Shown in pieces: positions 1 through 12,100 of a stretch of 64,000 nt of DNA (positions are counted from its first letter, which is position 1; every line of letters starts with the position of its first letter). The stretch is from the NCBI RefSeq assembly GCF_029227915.1, contig NC_079876.1:27813828-27877827 (forward strand). The letters run 5' to 3'. Under the pieces are notes generated by a model. That model did not search any database and was not told the DNA's origin. It was given only the letters and a program-made list of their open reading frames with translations. The position numbers and the translations under genes were made by a program. This DNA is from Hydractinia symbiolongicarpus (Eukaryota > Cnidaria > Hydrozoa > Anthoathecata > Hydractiniidae).

Positions 1-153
1 GGAGGTAGGAGCAGTTTGAATTTTAATACAGTTCCTGTTCTTGGTTCTCGATATTTACTTTTGCTTAAAAAAGTACTTGAACTCCAAAAAAGTTTTCCTA
101 TTCTTTGCAACTAAGATGATTTTAAGAAGCCTTGCAAACTCTTTTTTCTCTAG

Positions 154-3100
154 TTAAGCTCCAATCTCATAAATGCAGTGATGTCAATGTATTTACATGA
201 CAACTCGGCTGTCGAGTCAATCAGTTCGAAACTTCGATCAGTGTGTCCGTCATTATATTCTGCTAATGATGCACTCTGCAGCAAGGTATGAATTGTTTTT
301 GCTCATTGTTCATGCCAACAATAACCAATTTCATCATTCTGTTTTTAATGCCAGCTTTGGTTGAACGCAGTATATTAGTGATCTTTAATATTTGTATTAT
401 TGTATCATTGATTGTTAATTTTTTTGCTCACCAATATAGGCAAATGAACTGTTAATTGGAATATCGTTATTACATAATCCAGTCGAGAAGGAGAAACTTG
501 CACAAGAGGCAATAATGGTATGTTTTGGTTCCGTCCTTTTCCTGTCAATCAACCATTACATTCTTCTTTAACGCCTTAATGTATTTTTACAGATTTATTC
601 AAAAGTACCTGACCTGGTCGATTTAAAATGGATATGTAACCAGTTGAAATCAAGTAATTTTTTTATTGATTTTCTAATGATATCATTTATTTTGTTTATT
701 GGATCATCTATAGTTACATTTTGGGGTTTTTTTATTTTAGGTTCTTGTTATAATGAAATAGTACAATTATGTCTAACGACTGCTCTAAAACAAGACCCCA
801 AAGGAATAGCTCTTCATTTTTATAAAAGTGGTGAACCTCGAGACGACATTGAAGGAATGGAGAGTTTCGCCATAAGGTATTATATTCACACATAGACTTT
901 ACAGAAAGTGGCAAGGGCATTGGAAGCTATCATGTTTAAGGTTAAACACCTCAAAAAAAAGATCGGTTTTTAGGATTTGGTTTAGTGGAATATCTTAGTT
1001 GCCTTTTGTTTTTCTTATTTTTATAATAATTGTGTGCAATTTTTTAAAATTTGTATACCTAATTTTTCATGTTCAAAACTAGTGTAATATATCAATTGTT
1101 TTACTGTTACTGTGGAAAGTTTATCATTTCTTGAAAATAATAGTTTAGTAGGCGACGTTTCGGGAGATCCTTCTCCCATCATCGGGCAAAGTAAAATGAT
1201 GTTGCGCATGTATTTATATAATTGCAGAGGATCGAAATTCATAAAAATTAACCAATAATTAGCATTTTTGAACCTAGATGTAGGTAACTACTTCTTCTGT
1301 AGGGCTGGTAACCAAATCTCAGGAAGTTGATACGAGATGCTGTTTATGTGTTTATGTATCAATTTGTTTTGTTTTGTTTTCGAAGGCGTGAGAGTTACAT
1401 GTACATTATGGATACTCTGCAAGAACTGTTGGCATCTATCAACACGTATCCGATCTCTTCTTCACTACCATCAAAGCCGGGACCACCGGCACCTTCGGAA
1501 AATTTGATATCACAAGAAACGGCTAGAAAACATGTGAGGAAATTTTACTTGCTTTTCTATTTTATTATTGTGGCCTTGTGTGGCATTAATACTCTATGCA
1601 ATAATAACATGTAATATTAAATTTACCACAGTATATGGCTTTCTAAGCAAAAGCCTGCTTCTATGATTCAACTTTTTTGGTTTCACCTAAATAAAAAAAA
1701 ATTTAGGCTCAAAGACCTTTGAAAGTTTTCTATGAATCTTTTTTTTCGAAAATATTAACTAGCTCTAAAACATGTAATTGCGGTGATGGAGCATAATTAT
1801 AGTAATTAAATATTAAAATTTATGTCAACTGTTTAAAACGCTATACTGAACAGGAAAAAAACATGCTTTGAAAAAACTTAAATACTACACCTCACTTGTT
1901 TTTTTTTGTTAAGCTTGAAGGTTAATGTATTGAAACTTTTTTTTTCATCAATATAAAAATTTTTTGAAAGCATTTACTATTCCTGATTCCTTTATCTATT
2001 TTTATCTGTCTTTATCTAACATTCTTATTTTTAAGTTTCATGGTATGCTTTCACAATGTTTGAAATCTGGAGATGAGCTGTTTCATGTGACGTTGTATCA
2101 ATGGTTCATTCGAACTAATCAGACAGATAGGTTGTTAGAGGTGAGCGAGATAATGATAATGCAGATAAAATCAAAGTGACTTTTCTTACTTTATTTTACT
2201 TGATTATGCTGAGAGTGAATCAAAAGATATTATTTGTCATATATAGGGATTTTTTTTATGTACTAAATAAAATTGATTAAGCAGGTGAAAGTGGCATGAA
2301 TTTTTAAACGCATGAAAAACTAAAGATGATATGAGATGTGATTTTTGCATGTTTATTTATTTTCCTTTTTTAGATAAAATCGCCGTTTCTTGAGCAGTAC
2401 CTGATCGCCACAGCAGCAGAACAGGTTTAGATTTTTTTGATAGTTATAAACTTGTAGTCAGGAATATTTATAGAAATAATTACCCACAAAATAAGTACAG
2501 GTAATAAGTACACCTACATTGTTACCTTAATTCCCTTAATTATCCTGCACACCTATCTAATTTTATTATTTACGTCAATTAAGAGTTTATTAATGTTTAA
2601 AAAAAAGTCATTTTCATGATTTTCTCACAAATTTTCACACACCCGTCTGCACGTAAATGAACTTATGCAGAATGCAAAATTAAAAAGCTATGCGGATTAA
2701 TGGTAGTTTGATATTTTCCAGTATTTTGTCCACTCAACCAAACCCAAATAAACAAATGATAATAAGCATTCCAACATCGTAAACAAGACAAATTAGAAAA
2801 ATCAGTAAGAATCACTATAAAACACATTAGGGTACCTACCCAAATATGGTTTTCTAAACACTTGCCACAAATAACATTTTATCAAAGCGGATTTTTCATC
2901 TTTCCTTATCTGATATGCAATTGCATCTCTTTATTAATAGCCGTTGTCTGTCTGTGTGGAGTTTTTACTCACGAACAGACAGACAAGTAGCGAGATGCAC
3001 AAAATGCAGTAAATAAAGGATGGACAACCCCGTGGATTTATTCATTGGCCACCGACTACTTGTATGTAGTACTTAATTTTTTTATATTTTTTAGCATCCA

Positions 3101-6100
3101 AACAATAAAGAAGTTCTTGATTTGTTGTGGAAGTTTTATGAGAAAAATAAGAACTTTATGTCTGCCGCCAAACTGTTGATGAAGCTGTCTGAAAAAGAGG
3201 GGTAAACAGTTTGTTGGTTTTATTCAACGTTTTTTTACAAAATTTATATTACATTTGGGGTGGAGGGAATGTAGTTTTTTCTCGTTACTTGTTATCACAA
3301 CTATTTTTGGAAACAATATGTAAACATTTTCCAATATCTAAGAAAAAGTTGTTAATTATAACACTATAGGCCATCACCCATCCTGTAAAATTAGGTTTTT
3401 CAAATCAAATTTTTTGCATGTCAAATTCTAAATTAAGTGCAGCTTAACAATTATGTTATCCATCTTTACAAAATAATAGTCTTTTAAAAAGAATGGAAAT
3501 ATATTGCTTTCAGACAGGGTAATAATGTTAATAGTGCAGAAAGTATAAATTTATTGAATAACATTTTTTATGTCAGATTTATTTAAAGCACCTTATGAAG
3601 TTGTCCTTTTCTCTTAACAACCAAAAGCACGTTCTATGATAATAGGTCTTGTTTACATTAAAAAAAACTATCTGTGTTACTCGTAAAAGTTTGCATAAAT
3701 TCTTTTAGCAGCATACATATGAATGTTCAAAATGAAGATTATGAAGCACGAATCACCACTATATAATACAGACTCGAAGTTGTTTGCAAAATATGGATTT
3801 TAAGTTTAATGAGGCATTGTTAAAATCAACTACAAATCTTATTTTTAGACCAACTCTTACAATTCAAAATCGTTTGGAGTATTTATCTCGTGCTTTGATT
3901 AGTGCTAAAAGTGCTCCCGTAAATACAGACATAGATGGAGAATTTCTTCAAGAAGTAGAGGAGAAACTAGAGGTAAAACAACCATAGTTACAAACTTTTT
4001 ATCTAAACAAAAACCTAGACCACTCTGCATAACGTTAAGTCAATATGAAAGTTTGACCTGCATTTGTAATCCAATTTGCACAATTAAACAGCTTATGGAT
4101 CATGTCAGAATGATCATTGTTCCTACTTTGTATAGATTTGGTCCACAATTTTGCTTGGTATCAAAGCTTAGAATCAATAGATTAGGAAAAAAATGATACC
4201 AGTAATCTAAATTGATAATTAAACTTATTTCAATAATATCATAGAAAAAAATATTCATTGCTGGAATGACTTTGCATTGATCTCCTGAAGGTTACCATGT
4301 TTTATGACTTAACCTTAGTTCTGGAAACATGACACCTAGATTAATTTTAACGGTCCAAAATAGCCCGAGAATGATAGAGTTATTCATTATTGTGAATACA
4401 TTTGTTTTAGGTTGCTCAGATCCAACTTAAAATATTTGATCAACTCTCGCAGAAAAATATCCAAGCCAACACCAAAGATAAAGCTCTTATTGAGTTAAAT
4501 TTGAAATTGTTGGACATATCTACGGTATTTTGTTGTTATTGTTGTCTGAAGTTTACACTGAATGTTATTTATGTAAAGATTAGATAGTATGCTATAGTTT
4601 CAGATTTAAAATGGATATATTCTTTAATACCTTAAGAACTAGTTTTGGAGAATTTTGCAAGTTTTAACCCATTTCACAAAAAAAATAGTCCCCGTATAAT
4701 TTATTGGTAAACTTGTGATTCGCGAAATCCTCAAAAAATAATTCCCGAAAAATTTGAATTTTTTTCTTTTTTGTAATGTAATTTGTATAAGCAAGACATT
4801 ACAAGGATACACCAGCCTGATCTAGTGTATTGTGTTCGATTTTATTCAAAGAAGCATATTAAAGTGCTGAGGTGGAAATCTGGAATTGTTTTAGTTCTCA
4901 CGTAAAAAAATGTATAGTTAACACTTGCTCTGTATTCTCTTTTTCTATCATAGTTGTATGGCGATTTTGCAGAAGTTTATTCATTGCATGAATGTAAACT
5001 GGCCATTGTACAATGTGCTGGTCACAGTGATGTTACTTTGGTGGAAAAAATATGGCAGGATATTATTGAGACAAGTATGTATACACTTCATATTTTTTTT
5101 GTGTGTGTGTGACATAAGCAGCTTGTGTTAGGGTTTAGTGCTAAAACTACTGTCTACAAGTTAAACATGGTTAGATTTTTGATCTTAAAATCAGCTCCAA
5201 TGGAGTGTGGCATACCAAAGCGGTTAACTGGTTGATTATTGATTGACATAGAAATTGGTGACTTGTAACGTTTTTTAAAAGTCAAATCAGGCAAAGGTAA
5301 GGAGATAGCTATGCTACAATGTGATTGGTTATTTTTTAGGCTTCAACGAATGTAAATCACTAAGCCCAGCAAGTAAAATGCAAACAATTTCACAACAAAT
5401 AATTCACCTTGGAAATACATATGTGCAGCATCCAAGATACTTCCCAATAAGTAAGTGTGCAGTCTCGTTAAACATTTATATCCTTTGATTTGTCAAAGAA
5501 TTTGCTAAAGTTTGTTAGTGAGAGCTAAGTTAGAAACACTGTTCATATTACGCACTGCATAAATTATGTACTTTCTCTTGAAGACTTCTTACTTCTGTAC
5601 TTGGAAAAGAAATCATGTGAGATGCATTTTAATGAACCTTGGGTATTCACAATGCTCCAACAGATTGGTGTGTCATTTCCAGTTCTTTTACAAAATTACG
5701 TCGCTCTTCATCAATCCAGAGTAAGTGTGGTGGGATTTTGAGTTATTGAACCTAGACCAAGTGAATTATGACTAGGCAAGGCATGTAATTCAACTGGTAT
5801 AAGTCTTGTATTTCTTAACTGAGCAACAGAAAACTTTTGGAAAACACACAGGAATAATACACCTCTTCACAGTTTAAGTTGTTCGCTCATTTTCCGTATT
5901 GGAAAAAAGAAAGTAAACAGAGAAAATTTAATATGGCTTTGACCATGGGCAATATGAATATTTCTCATTTTCTAAAGAAATAATTAGTCTCGCGGCATGA
6001 AAATTTAAAATGTTATTGCCAGTAACCCTACTTGAAACTTGTGTAACGGAATTGTGACTTTTCTTTTCATAATATTTTAGAAAAAAATTATTTCACTTTT

Positions 6101-7851
6101 CTTCATGGTCAGAGCCTTCTTGATTCATAACAGTTCACTTCCTTTTTTCAAATCACAATAAGACCGTTGAAACAAAAGAAAGACTTATTTTAACAATGGT
6201 TAGCTGAAACTGTGAGCTGGTGTATAACTTAACAGGGTACCTGTGAAACATATATATATTTTAAATTGTGGCAGTCATCACAGCATTCGAGGTCTATTGT
6301 AGAATAGTATTTTGTAAATAAACCCGACCTACTATCATGGATAAAATATAGTGAAACATGACAGCTAATTTCCATAGTCGCAAGTGACACAAGTTATTAA
6401 ATAGGCTGTTTTTATATTAGATTTGTGCATCTTGAAATGTGCTAATTGTTGCTGACATCAGCACAAACGTTTTTCCTGAATCTCTGGATCTTCGTTGGCC
6501 CTGACTTAGATTACGTCGTGCTAGATTACCTCAGAGCGCTAGAGAATGCCGCTAGCAAATTTTAAAAGCTCTCTGTCTGACCTATATGCACGCAAAATTA
6601 ACGGCTTTGCTGTCGGCAGTGTTGACAATTTCGGTCATGTTGTAAACGAAAAAAAAAATTCCTTTGTACCATAAATTTTATTCTCGGTTGTAGTTAGGTA
6701 GCTTAGTGGCTATGGCTATGTAGGTCATACACTAGGTTCTAAACTCCTGTTCACCAGTCTAGTGACATTTTACAACAGAAGCTAATTTCTTTTGTAGGAG
6801 AAAATCTGGCAGCGTTTGGGAAAGCCTCTGCACATGTTTCACGTGATATCGTGTTTGTTTGTCAACTTTCTGGAAAATATTACTGAATACCGAGCCGAAA
6901 GGTAAGCTGTTGTTTTTGAATTGTCACTTTCAGGTTTACTAATTTTCGGTAAATATAAAACAGGTTTTTCATTTCACTGTAACAACCGTTGTCTGTCGGT
7001 GGGCCAAAAATTTTAATCATACAAATAACAAATGTGATTTATTTTTACTGGCTGTGCTGTGTCGGGCGAAGTCCGATGGATTTTTCATAAGCTAAGCAAT
7101 AGTCTCTATAATAATTGGCTTTCGTTTTTCTGTCACAGAAACAAAAAATGCCATATATAAAGGACGGGCGACCCCGTGGATTTTCCATTAGCTAATAAAT
7201 AGTCTATATTATAATGCTTGGTGTATGTGTGTGAGCCAAAGATGGTAGCTGCAAGTAACGATGGATCCATTTCAGTGGATATGAATATACTATGACTACT
7301 AGTAGTAGAATGTTTATCTAATGTTGTTTTGAGATTAACACTATTATGATTTTCATACCTAAATTTCATTTATGTATATATTTCTTTTTCTTTCATTATT
7401 TAAAGTCAATTTTAGAATAGTGAAAAACTAATTTAAATCGACTATGCAAAAATAAAAAAATTAAAACAAAAAAAATAGTACGGCTCAACAAGATTATGGG
7501 GTTGAAGTGCAAATGTTGCTAGCCCCTGCCACGAACACATTGAACGACGGAAGTTTTCCAATGAAGGGGAGTTCTTTAAAGAGAGCGGACCCACTACCAC
7601 AAAACTCCAGTTCTGTTTTCGAGGCTATTAGTGCCATACAAAAGTGTACGGTATGTTAAGCATTTAATTACATTAAAGTTTTTTATAGAATTTTGCATTC
7701 TGTTTATAGTTTATCACTGACAAGAAGTATAGACGAGCGGACAACAACCTTTCTTGTTGAATTGGAAACCATGAACACAAGTGATCTGGAAGTCAAGAAT
7801 TTGCTAACTCGATTTAAAGGAGTACAAGCTAGATTGAAAAGAATGCTGTAA
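154..7851 (+). CDS. NUP155: Nuclear pore protein Nup155, C-terminal part (5' end outside window)
   Basis: Nup155 is a scaffold nucleoporin of the inner ring of the nuclear pore. The exons here encode the C-terminal helical-repeat half, 611 codons. Exons: 154-285, 440-517, 593-653, 741-876, 1386-1533, 2036-2140, 2374-2424, 3095-3201, 3849-3972, 4411-4524, 4954-5074, 5340-5450, 5584-5720, 6798-6901, 7479-7643, 7710-7851. Family signatures visible are LHFYKSGEP, DTLQELL, a KPGPP stretch, RLEYLSRALISAKS, DGEFLQEVEEKLE, KLAIVQCAGHSD and WQDIIE. Phases agree across all joins. The last join uses the weak donor AAAA/GTGTAC after 7643. The stronger donor after 7650 would put the final exon out of frame, whereas 7643 restores the NLSL...LVELETM tail expected from homologues. 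The preceding exons lie left of base 1. Identity is firm; the last junction is less sure. Confidence 0.95.
1107..1353 (-). mobile_element. 5'-truncated Penelope-like element remnant in a NUP155 intron
   Basis: This stretch matches 37896-38173 almost throughout, except for a deletion of roughly 37 bases near 1255. It contains the 3' end of the endonuclease reading frame and the downstream segment with the GGGAGA/TCTCCC hairpin followed by GAAACGTC (minus strand). The copy stops about 33 bp before the acceptor of the NUP155 exon at 1386, so it supplies part of the region upstream of that acceptor. It is too short to code for anything. Confidence 0.75.
2925..3061 (+). mobile_element. Decayed mini-Helitron-like repeat copy
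   Basis: A diverged member of the short repeat family best seen at 10462-10606. It has a run of CTGTCTGT, a GCGAGATGCAC block, a GGATGGACAACCCCGTGGA block and an end resembling ACGACTA. The terminal hairpin arm is eroded. It lies in a NUP155 intron. Confidence 0.5.
6975..7202 (+). mobile_element. Two adjacent mini-Helitron-like copies
   Basis: The first copy ends near 7102 (AATAG). The next begins directly at 7103 with TCTCTATAATAAT and ends at 7202 after the GGGCGACCCCGTGGA block. A further TCTATATTATAATGC start follows at 7203. The head-to-tail arrangement matches that at 13421-13425. All copies lie in the NUP155 intron between the exons at 6798 and 7479. Confidence 0.55.
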
Positions 7852-8283
7852 CTTTTGTTGGTGGTGTAAAAGTCAATGAGAGTGCCCTCAGAATGACAAC
7901 GTCATTCGTCGTACTGAAACAATTTGGCCTGTGGAGGAGAGTAGTTGCCTTCTTACAGGATATGTTATTATATGGAGAAAATATAATTGTGCTTTGTAAA
8001 TTAAACATTTTTGTAAAGGGTAGAGAGAACCATTTTTCTTATTTTTATTCAAAGAAATGTCGTTGTTTTGCTCCTAACAGGAAATCGATGTTGCATATGT
8101 ACAAACTAAGCATCACTTACCTAAATTTGATTTTTAATTTGAAGTTCTCCTTTCTGCTTGTTAGAAGAGCCTTTCCTACGTCATTTTGATCTGGCATACA
8201 TAACTGAAAACTGTTTGGTTTAATAGTTATGTGATGTTGGTAGAAAAATTAAAAAAAGGTTTGCAAAGATTTACTGTTTACCA

Positions 8284-8335
8284 ACAGGCTTACTCGCCGA
8301 GATCTTGCTCGCCGAGATCTTACTCGCCGAGATTT
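8284..8335. repeat. Short tandem repeat, CTCGCCGAGATCTT core, three copies
   Basis: Three near-perfect units with the core CTCGCCGAGATCTT occur back to back in the spacer upstream of OGFOD1. The last copy has drifted. Confidence 0.8.
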
Positions 8336-8486
8336 TAATTTCTTCACCAAAAATAAAAATGTGTTTTTATTACCAACTGGTTTAGTGAGATCCAAAAATT
8401 TTTATACACAAGATTGTAAGCAAACCAGATTAACTCACCTCAAACCTAGTTTGCAGCAGTCTTATGTTTTTTAAAAAGAAGAGGAG

Positions 8487-8620
8487 AAATAGTTTTCCAT
8501 ACTTCTGCAAGCCACGAAGCATCATATTTCTTAAAACATCAAAAGGTTTATATAAAGCAATTCAGTTGTACTTGTTTTTGTATCAAAGCTTCATATTTAT
8601 CAAAAAATGTTTCAGTTTTT
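8487..8620 (+). repeat. Direct repeat, copy 1 of 2 (partner 9412-9540)
   Basis: About 130 bp starting AATAGTTTTCCATACTTCTG is repeated with small changes at 9412-9540. The two copies bracket the first coding exon of OGFOD1. Neither keeps a recognisable coding sequence. Confidence 0.85.
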
Positions 8621-9119
8621 TTCTTCTTGCATTACGCAAAATAAAGTGTTAATATAATACTACAGGGGACCCCCTACTCCAGAAGACTTCTTGAAACTTC
8701 TGAAAGTGGAATCTGTTCCTTTTTGGAGTCTTTTTTCTGTTCAGGCCTGTTTGTATTTTTAGTTGTCATGTTATGGAAACCGTTCTGAAACACCTAGAAA
8801 ACTCCTAAAATTGACTGCCACTTCATAATGTAACACTATTACGAAAAGCTTCGTACATTTTTAAATTTAAGTTTTGAATAAGGTGTTTTTTTTGAAAATG
8901 CGTAAAGCTAACAGCTTGTGTATTTGTTATATGTGAAACGAATGTACTGTGTTTTAAAATACGTTAATAAGCTGTTGTTTGGCCAAGTGGACTAAATATG
9001 AGAGATACCTGAAGTTTTACGAAAAATAAAATTTTGGTATGTAGGATTCTATTAACGCTGATTTACTTATCACTTTATTTTTGCTTTAGTAATAAAATTT
9101 TATAAATTAATATCCAGGC

Positions 9120-9123
9120 AGTT
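9120..9123 (+). promoter_or_regulatory. Acceptor-like AG directly before the OGFOD1 start
   Basis: The sequence ATCCAGGCAG ends at 9121, only two bases before the ATG. With no upstream coding exon, this is best explained as the splice acceptor of a 5' leader exon or as a spliced-leader addition site. Confidence 0.45.
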
Positions 9124-12100
9124 ATGTCAAAGAAGCGTGTCTCTTCATCATCCTCAACTCATGGTAAAACAGCAAAGTATATCGATGTACCAGTGTTGTC
9201 TTTAGGTGATGTGAGAGAAGAATTGTCACAAGCTTACAAGTAAGAAATCCAAATCCTTAATCAAATTGTATAACTCATTTATGTTTATGGTGAATAGCAT
9301 TTGTCTTGATGTTAATACGGAGTTTTTTTGTCTCGTTTACTAACTTTTGAATATGCTATGTGATCATTTTCAAAAGTTCTGTCGCAAATATGTGGATGTC
9401 TCAAGCTTACAAAATAGTTTTCCATACTTCTGCAAGCCACTAAGCATCACATTTTTTAAAACAGAAGGTTTATATAAAGCAATTTCGTTGTACTTGTTTT
9501 TGTATCAAAGCTTAATATTTATCAAAAAATGTTTAATTTTGTGTTACTTCAAATAGAATGTCCAACTACAACTCCTTAAAACTTAAAATGCAATATATCC
9601 CTCAAAAAATATCCTATAAAGTGCAGAACCAGGAAAAACTGTGATAAAAATTTTTACGGTTGTTTAACTAAAAATGCACAAGTAATAGCCGCCCTGAGCT
9701 AAACATATTCTTATCTTTAAACTATACGTTATTTTCGATTTTTTTTTATTTCAGTGGCGGTAAGGATTACACTCATGGTAAGAAGAAGTTCTTATGGTAA
9801 CACTATTTTCTGGTCCTGAATAAAAATTGAGTTTATTTCCAACTATGTATGAAGAACTATGTATGAATACTATCTGCATAGTTAGGTTCGTTTAACTTGC
9901 AGTTGCAATCTTGTTCATACTATGTTGAGACAAGTCAGCTAATTTTGAAGCTAGGCTATTTTTGTGTTAGATTCACACATTTTAAACTTGATTTTAAACT
10001 TGACTTAGGATCCTAGAATTTTAGGAAAAGTTCAAACTCTTCAAATTTCACGATTTTCAGGGGTTTCGTGGTCCCCAACGTGGATTATTTCAGTGTGAAT
10101 GCGTGCTAGAAATGTGACTAGCAACTTTTTAACTCTGTGTGCCCGACCTACGGGTGTGCAAAAGTAGCGACTTTGTAGCCTGCCAGAGCATTGACTGTTT
10201 GATGCTTTTGTCCATTTTTGAAAAAAAACTGCCTTTTGCTCAATAGTTTTATCCAAGATTGTAGGTTACCCAATGTAAATTGTGCATGTTTCATATTTCG
10301 TTTTTTTAGTTTCAGGAGTACAACTGTTCAACACACCTTTTCAATGTTGTGTGATCAGAGACTTCATCAATGACAAAGATTTCGTTCAAAGATTGAAAGA
10401 TGATCTGCTCGCTTTAAATTTCAACTCGAAAGAAACTGATTTATTTCAGTTCCACCAGGTATCTATATTATAATGCCCGTATACGTCTGTCTATCTGTCT
10501 GTCTGTCTGTCTGTCACGGAAAATGGTAGCTTAGCTGCGCAATAGCACGTAATGCGGTATAAAAAGGACGGGCGAACCCGTGGATTTTCCACGGGCTAAC
10601 GACTAGTGTTTAATGACTTTTTATTGCTGCTTTTGTTTTTGTGTCTGCTCGTATCTACTATATCTGAAAATTACAACAAACTATATGAATTTTATTTTTT
10701 TTTTGTATTGGCTTTGTCTTCTTTGTGTGTTCGTTCGTTCGCTCGCTCGCTCGCTTGCTCGTTCGTTCGTTCGTTTGTTCGCTCGTTTTTGTTTGTTTAT
10801 TTGTCTTTATATTTGTTTACCTTTGTTTTGTTGGTTACTGTCACCTTTCCTTCTATAGTAATTGAATTGTTTTAGACAGATGATCTTATAGATTGTAAAG
10901 TGGAAACGGTGGCCGAAATCAGGTAGAATATCTTGTTTATTCTTTGTACATGACTATACAAGCTATACAGACGTTTTTAAAAAGTGAAAAGGTCCCTTTT
11001 TTTTCAAGCTTTTTTTACCCTTTTTAAGATCTGACGCTAAAAGTATTTTTTGTCAACTCTGCGTAGTAGGTAATTGGCATTTCTGGCGCTTCTAATAAAA
11101 ACTTTTTTGATTTTTAACCTGGAAATTATGGTAAATTTGTATAGCAATGGAGATGATCTGATCTCAATTGCTCTGTTTCCATCTGAGTGTTGCAAGCAAT
11201 TAGTTTTACGTACAAACGCCTTGCTTAACCAAGAATATATTAGTTTTACTTACGCCTTGCTTAACCAAGAATATATAGCTTTTTACGTAGACAATTTTTA
11301 TTTTTTAATGGACAAATCTATGTACAAAGAGATGAGGAATCCCAAATGAACTTTGTTCATCTGATGCTTTCCTCAATCCAAGATTTTGAACGTCCCCGGT
11401 TTTTGAAATGAATTAAAATAAGATTCGAGATACAATATTATAGAAAAGTTTTATTTAACGACGTTCGTCGATGGGTGGCTGATGTGAAAGGAATTGAGTT
11501 GGACACTAAAGTGGATCTATCGTGCGCAAAATACAGTTATACAGGTATACATGTTCACGTTTCTTTGCCTCAGTTGTGGGTGTTTTTACCTTAAGAAGTA
11601 TTTACTCTGTGTTATATTTTTTAACTAAGCAAGTAAGTTCTCTTCTTAGATTTTTTGCTGTGTCATGATGATAAACTTGAAGGACGTCGTATAGCTTTTA
11701 TATACTATCTTGTACCTGATGATTGGACGACGAACGATGGAGGTAATTTAATGATTACTGCATCCCTTGAAGTTATAAAGACAAGCTTAGAGAGTGTGAC
11801 CCGTATATTTGAGCAGCTGGCCTCTATACTGTAATTCTTTTTCCTGTGTGTGTGTTGCAGTGCCGGAAATACTAGTCAATTAATTAAAATATAAGAATCT
11901 TTGTAACGCTGTTTTTATGATTTATACGGATGAGAGAGAATCTTCAAACCATATCGACACTTCGCCATTTTATTTTACCAATTGTATTTGAATTTTTTTA
12001 AATTTAAACCGGAAAGGAATTTAAAATGTTAATCTTCAATTATTTTTGATTTTTTCCAATTTATATATTTGTTAGGTTGCTTCGATATGTTTTCAACTGA

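Larger units (their letters stand above)
7852..9123. other. NUP155-OGFOD1 intergenic region with short repeats
   Basis: No gene is seen here. The stretch holds NUP155 downstream sequence, three tandem copies of an 18-bp unit (core CTCGCCGAGATCTT) at about 8284-8335, and one copy of a roughly 130-bp dispersed repeat at 8487-8620 whose partner lies in OGFOD1 intron 1. Confidence 0.6.

Noticed and set aside
7643-7651. Strong donor ACG/GTATGT at 7650 for the penultimate NUP155 exon
   Set aside because: It puts the last exon out of frame; the weaker donor at 7643 keeps the frame and restores the conserved tail.
10606-10875. Two overlapping 81-89 codon frames
   Set aside because: Generated by the TTCG/CTCG microsatellite in an OGFOD1 intron.
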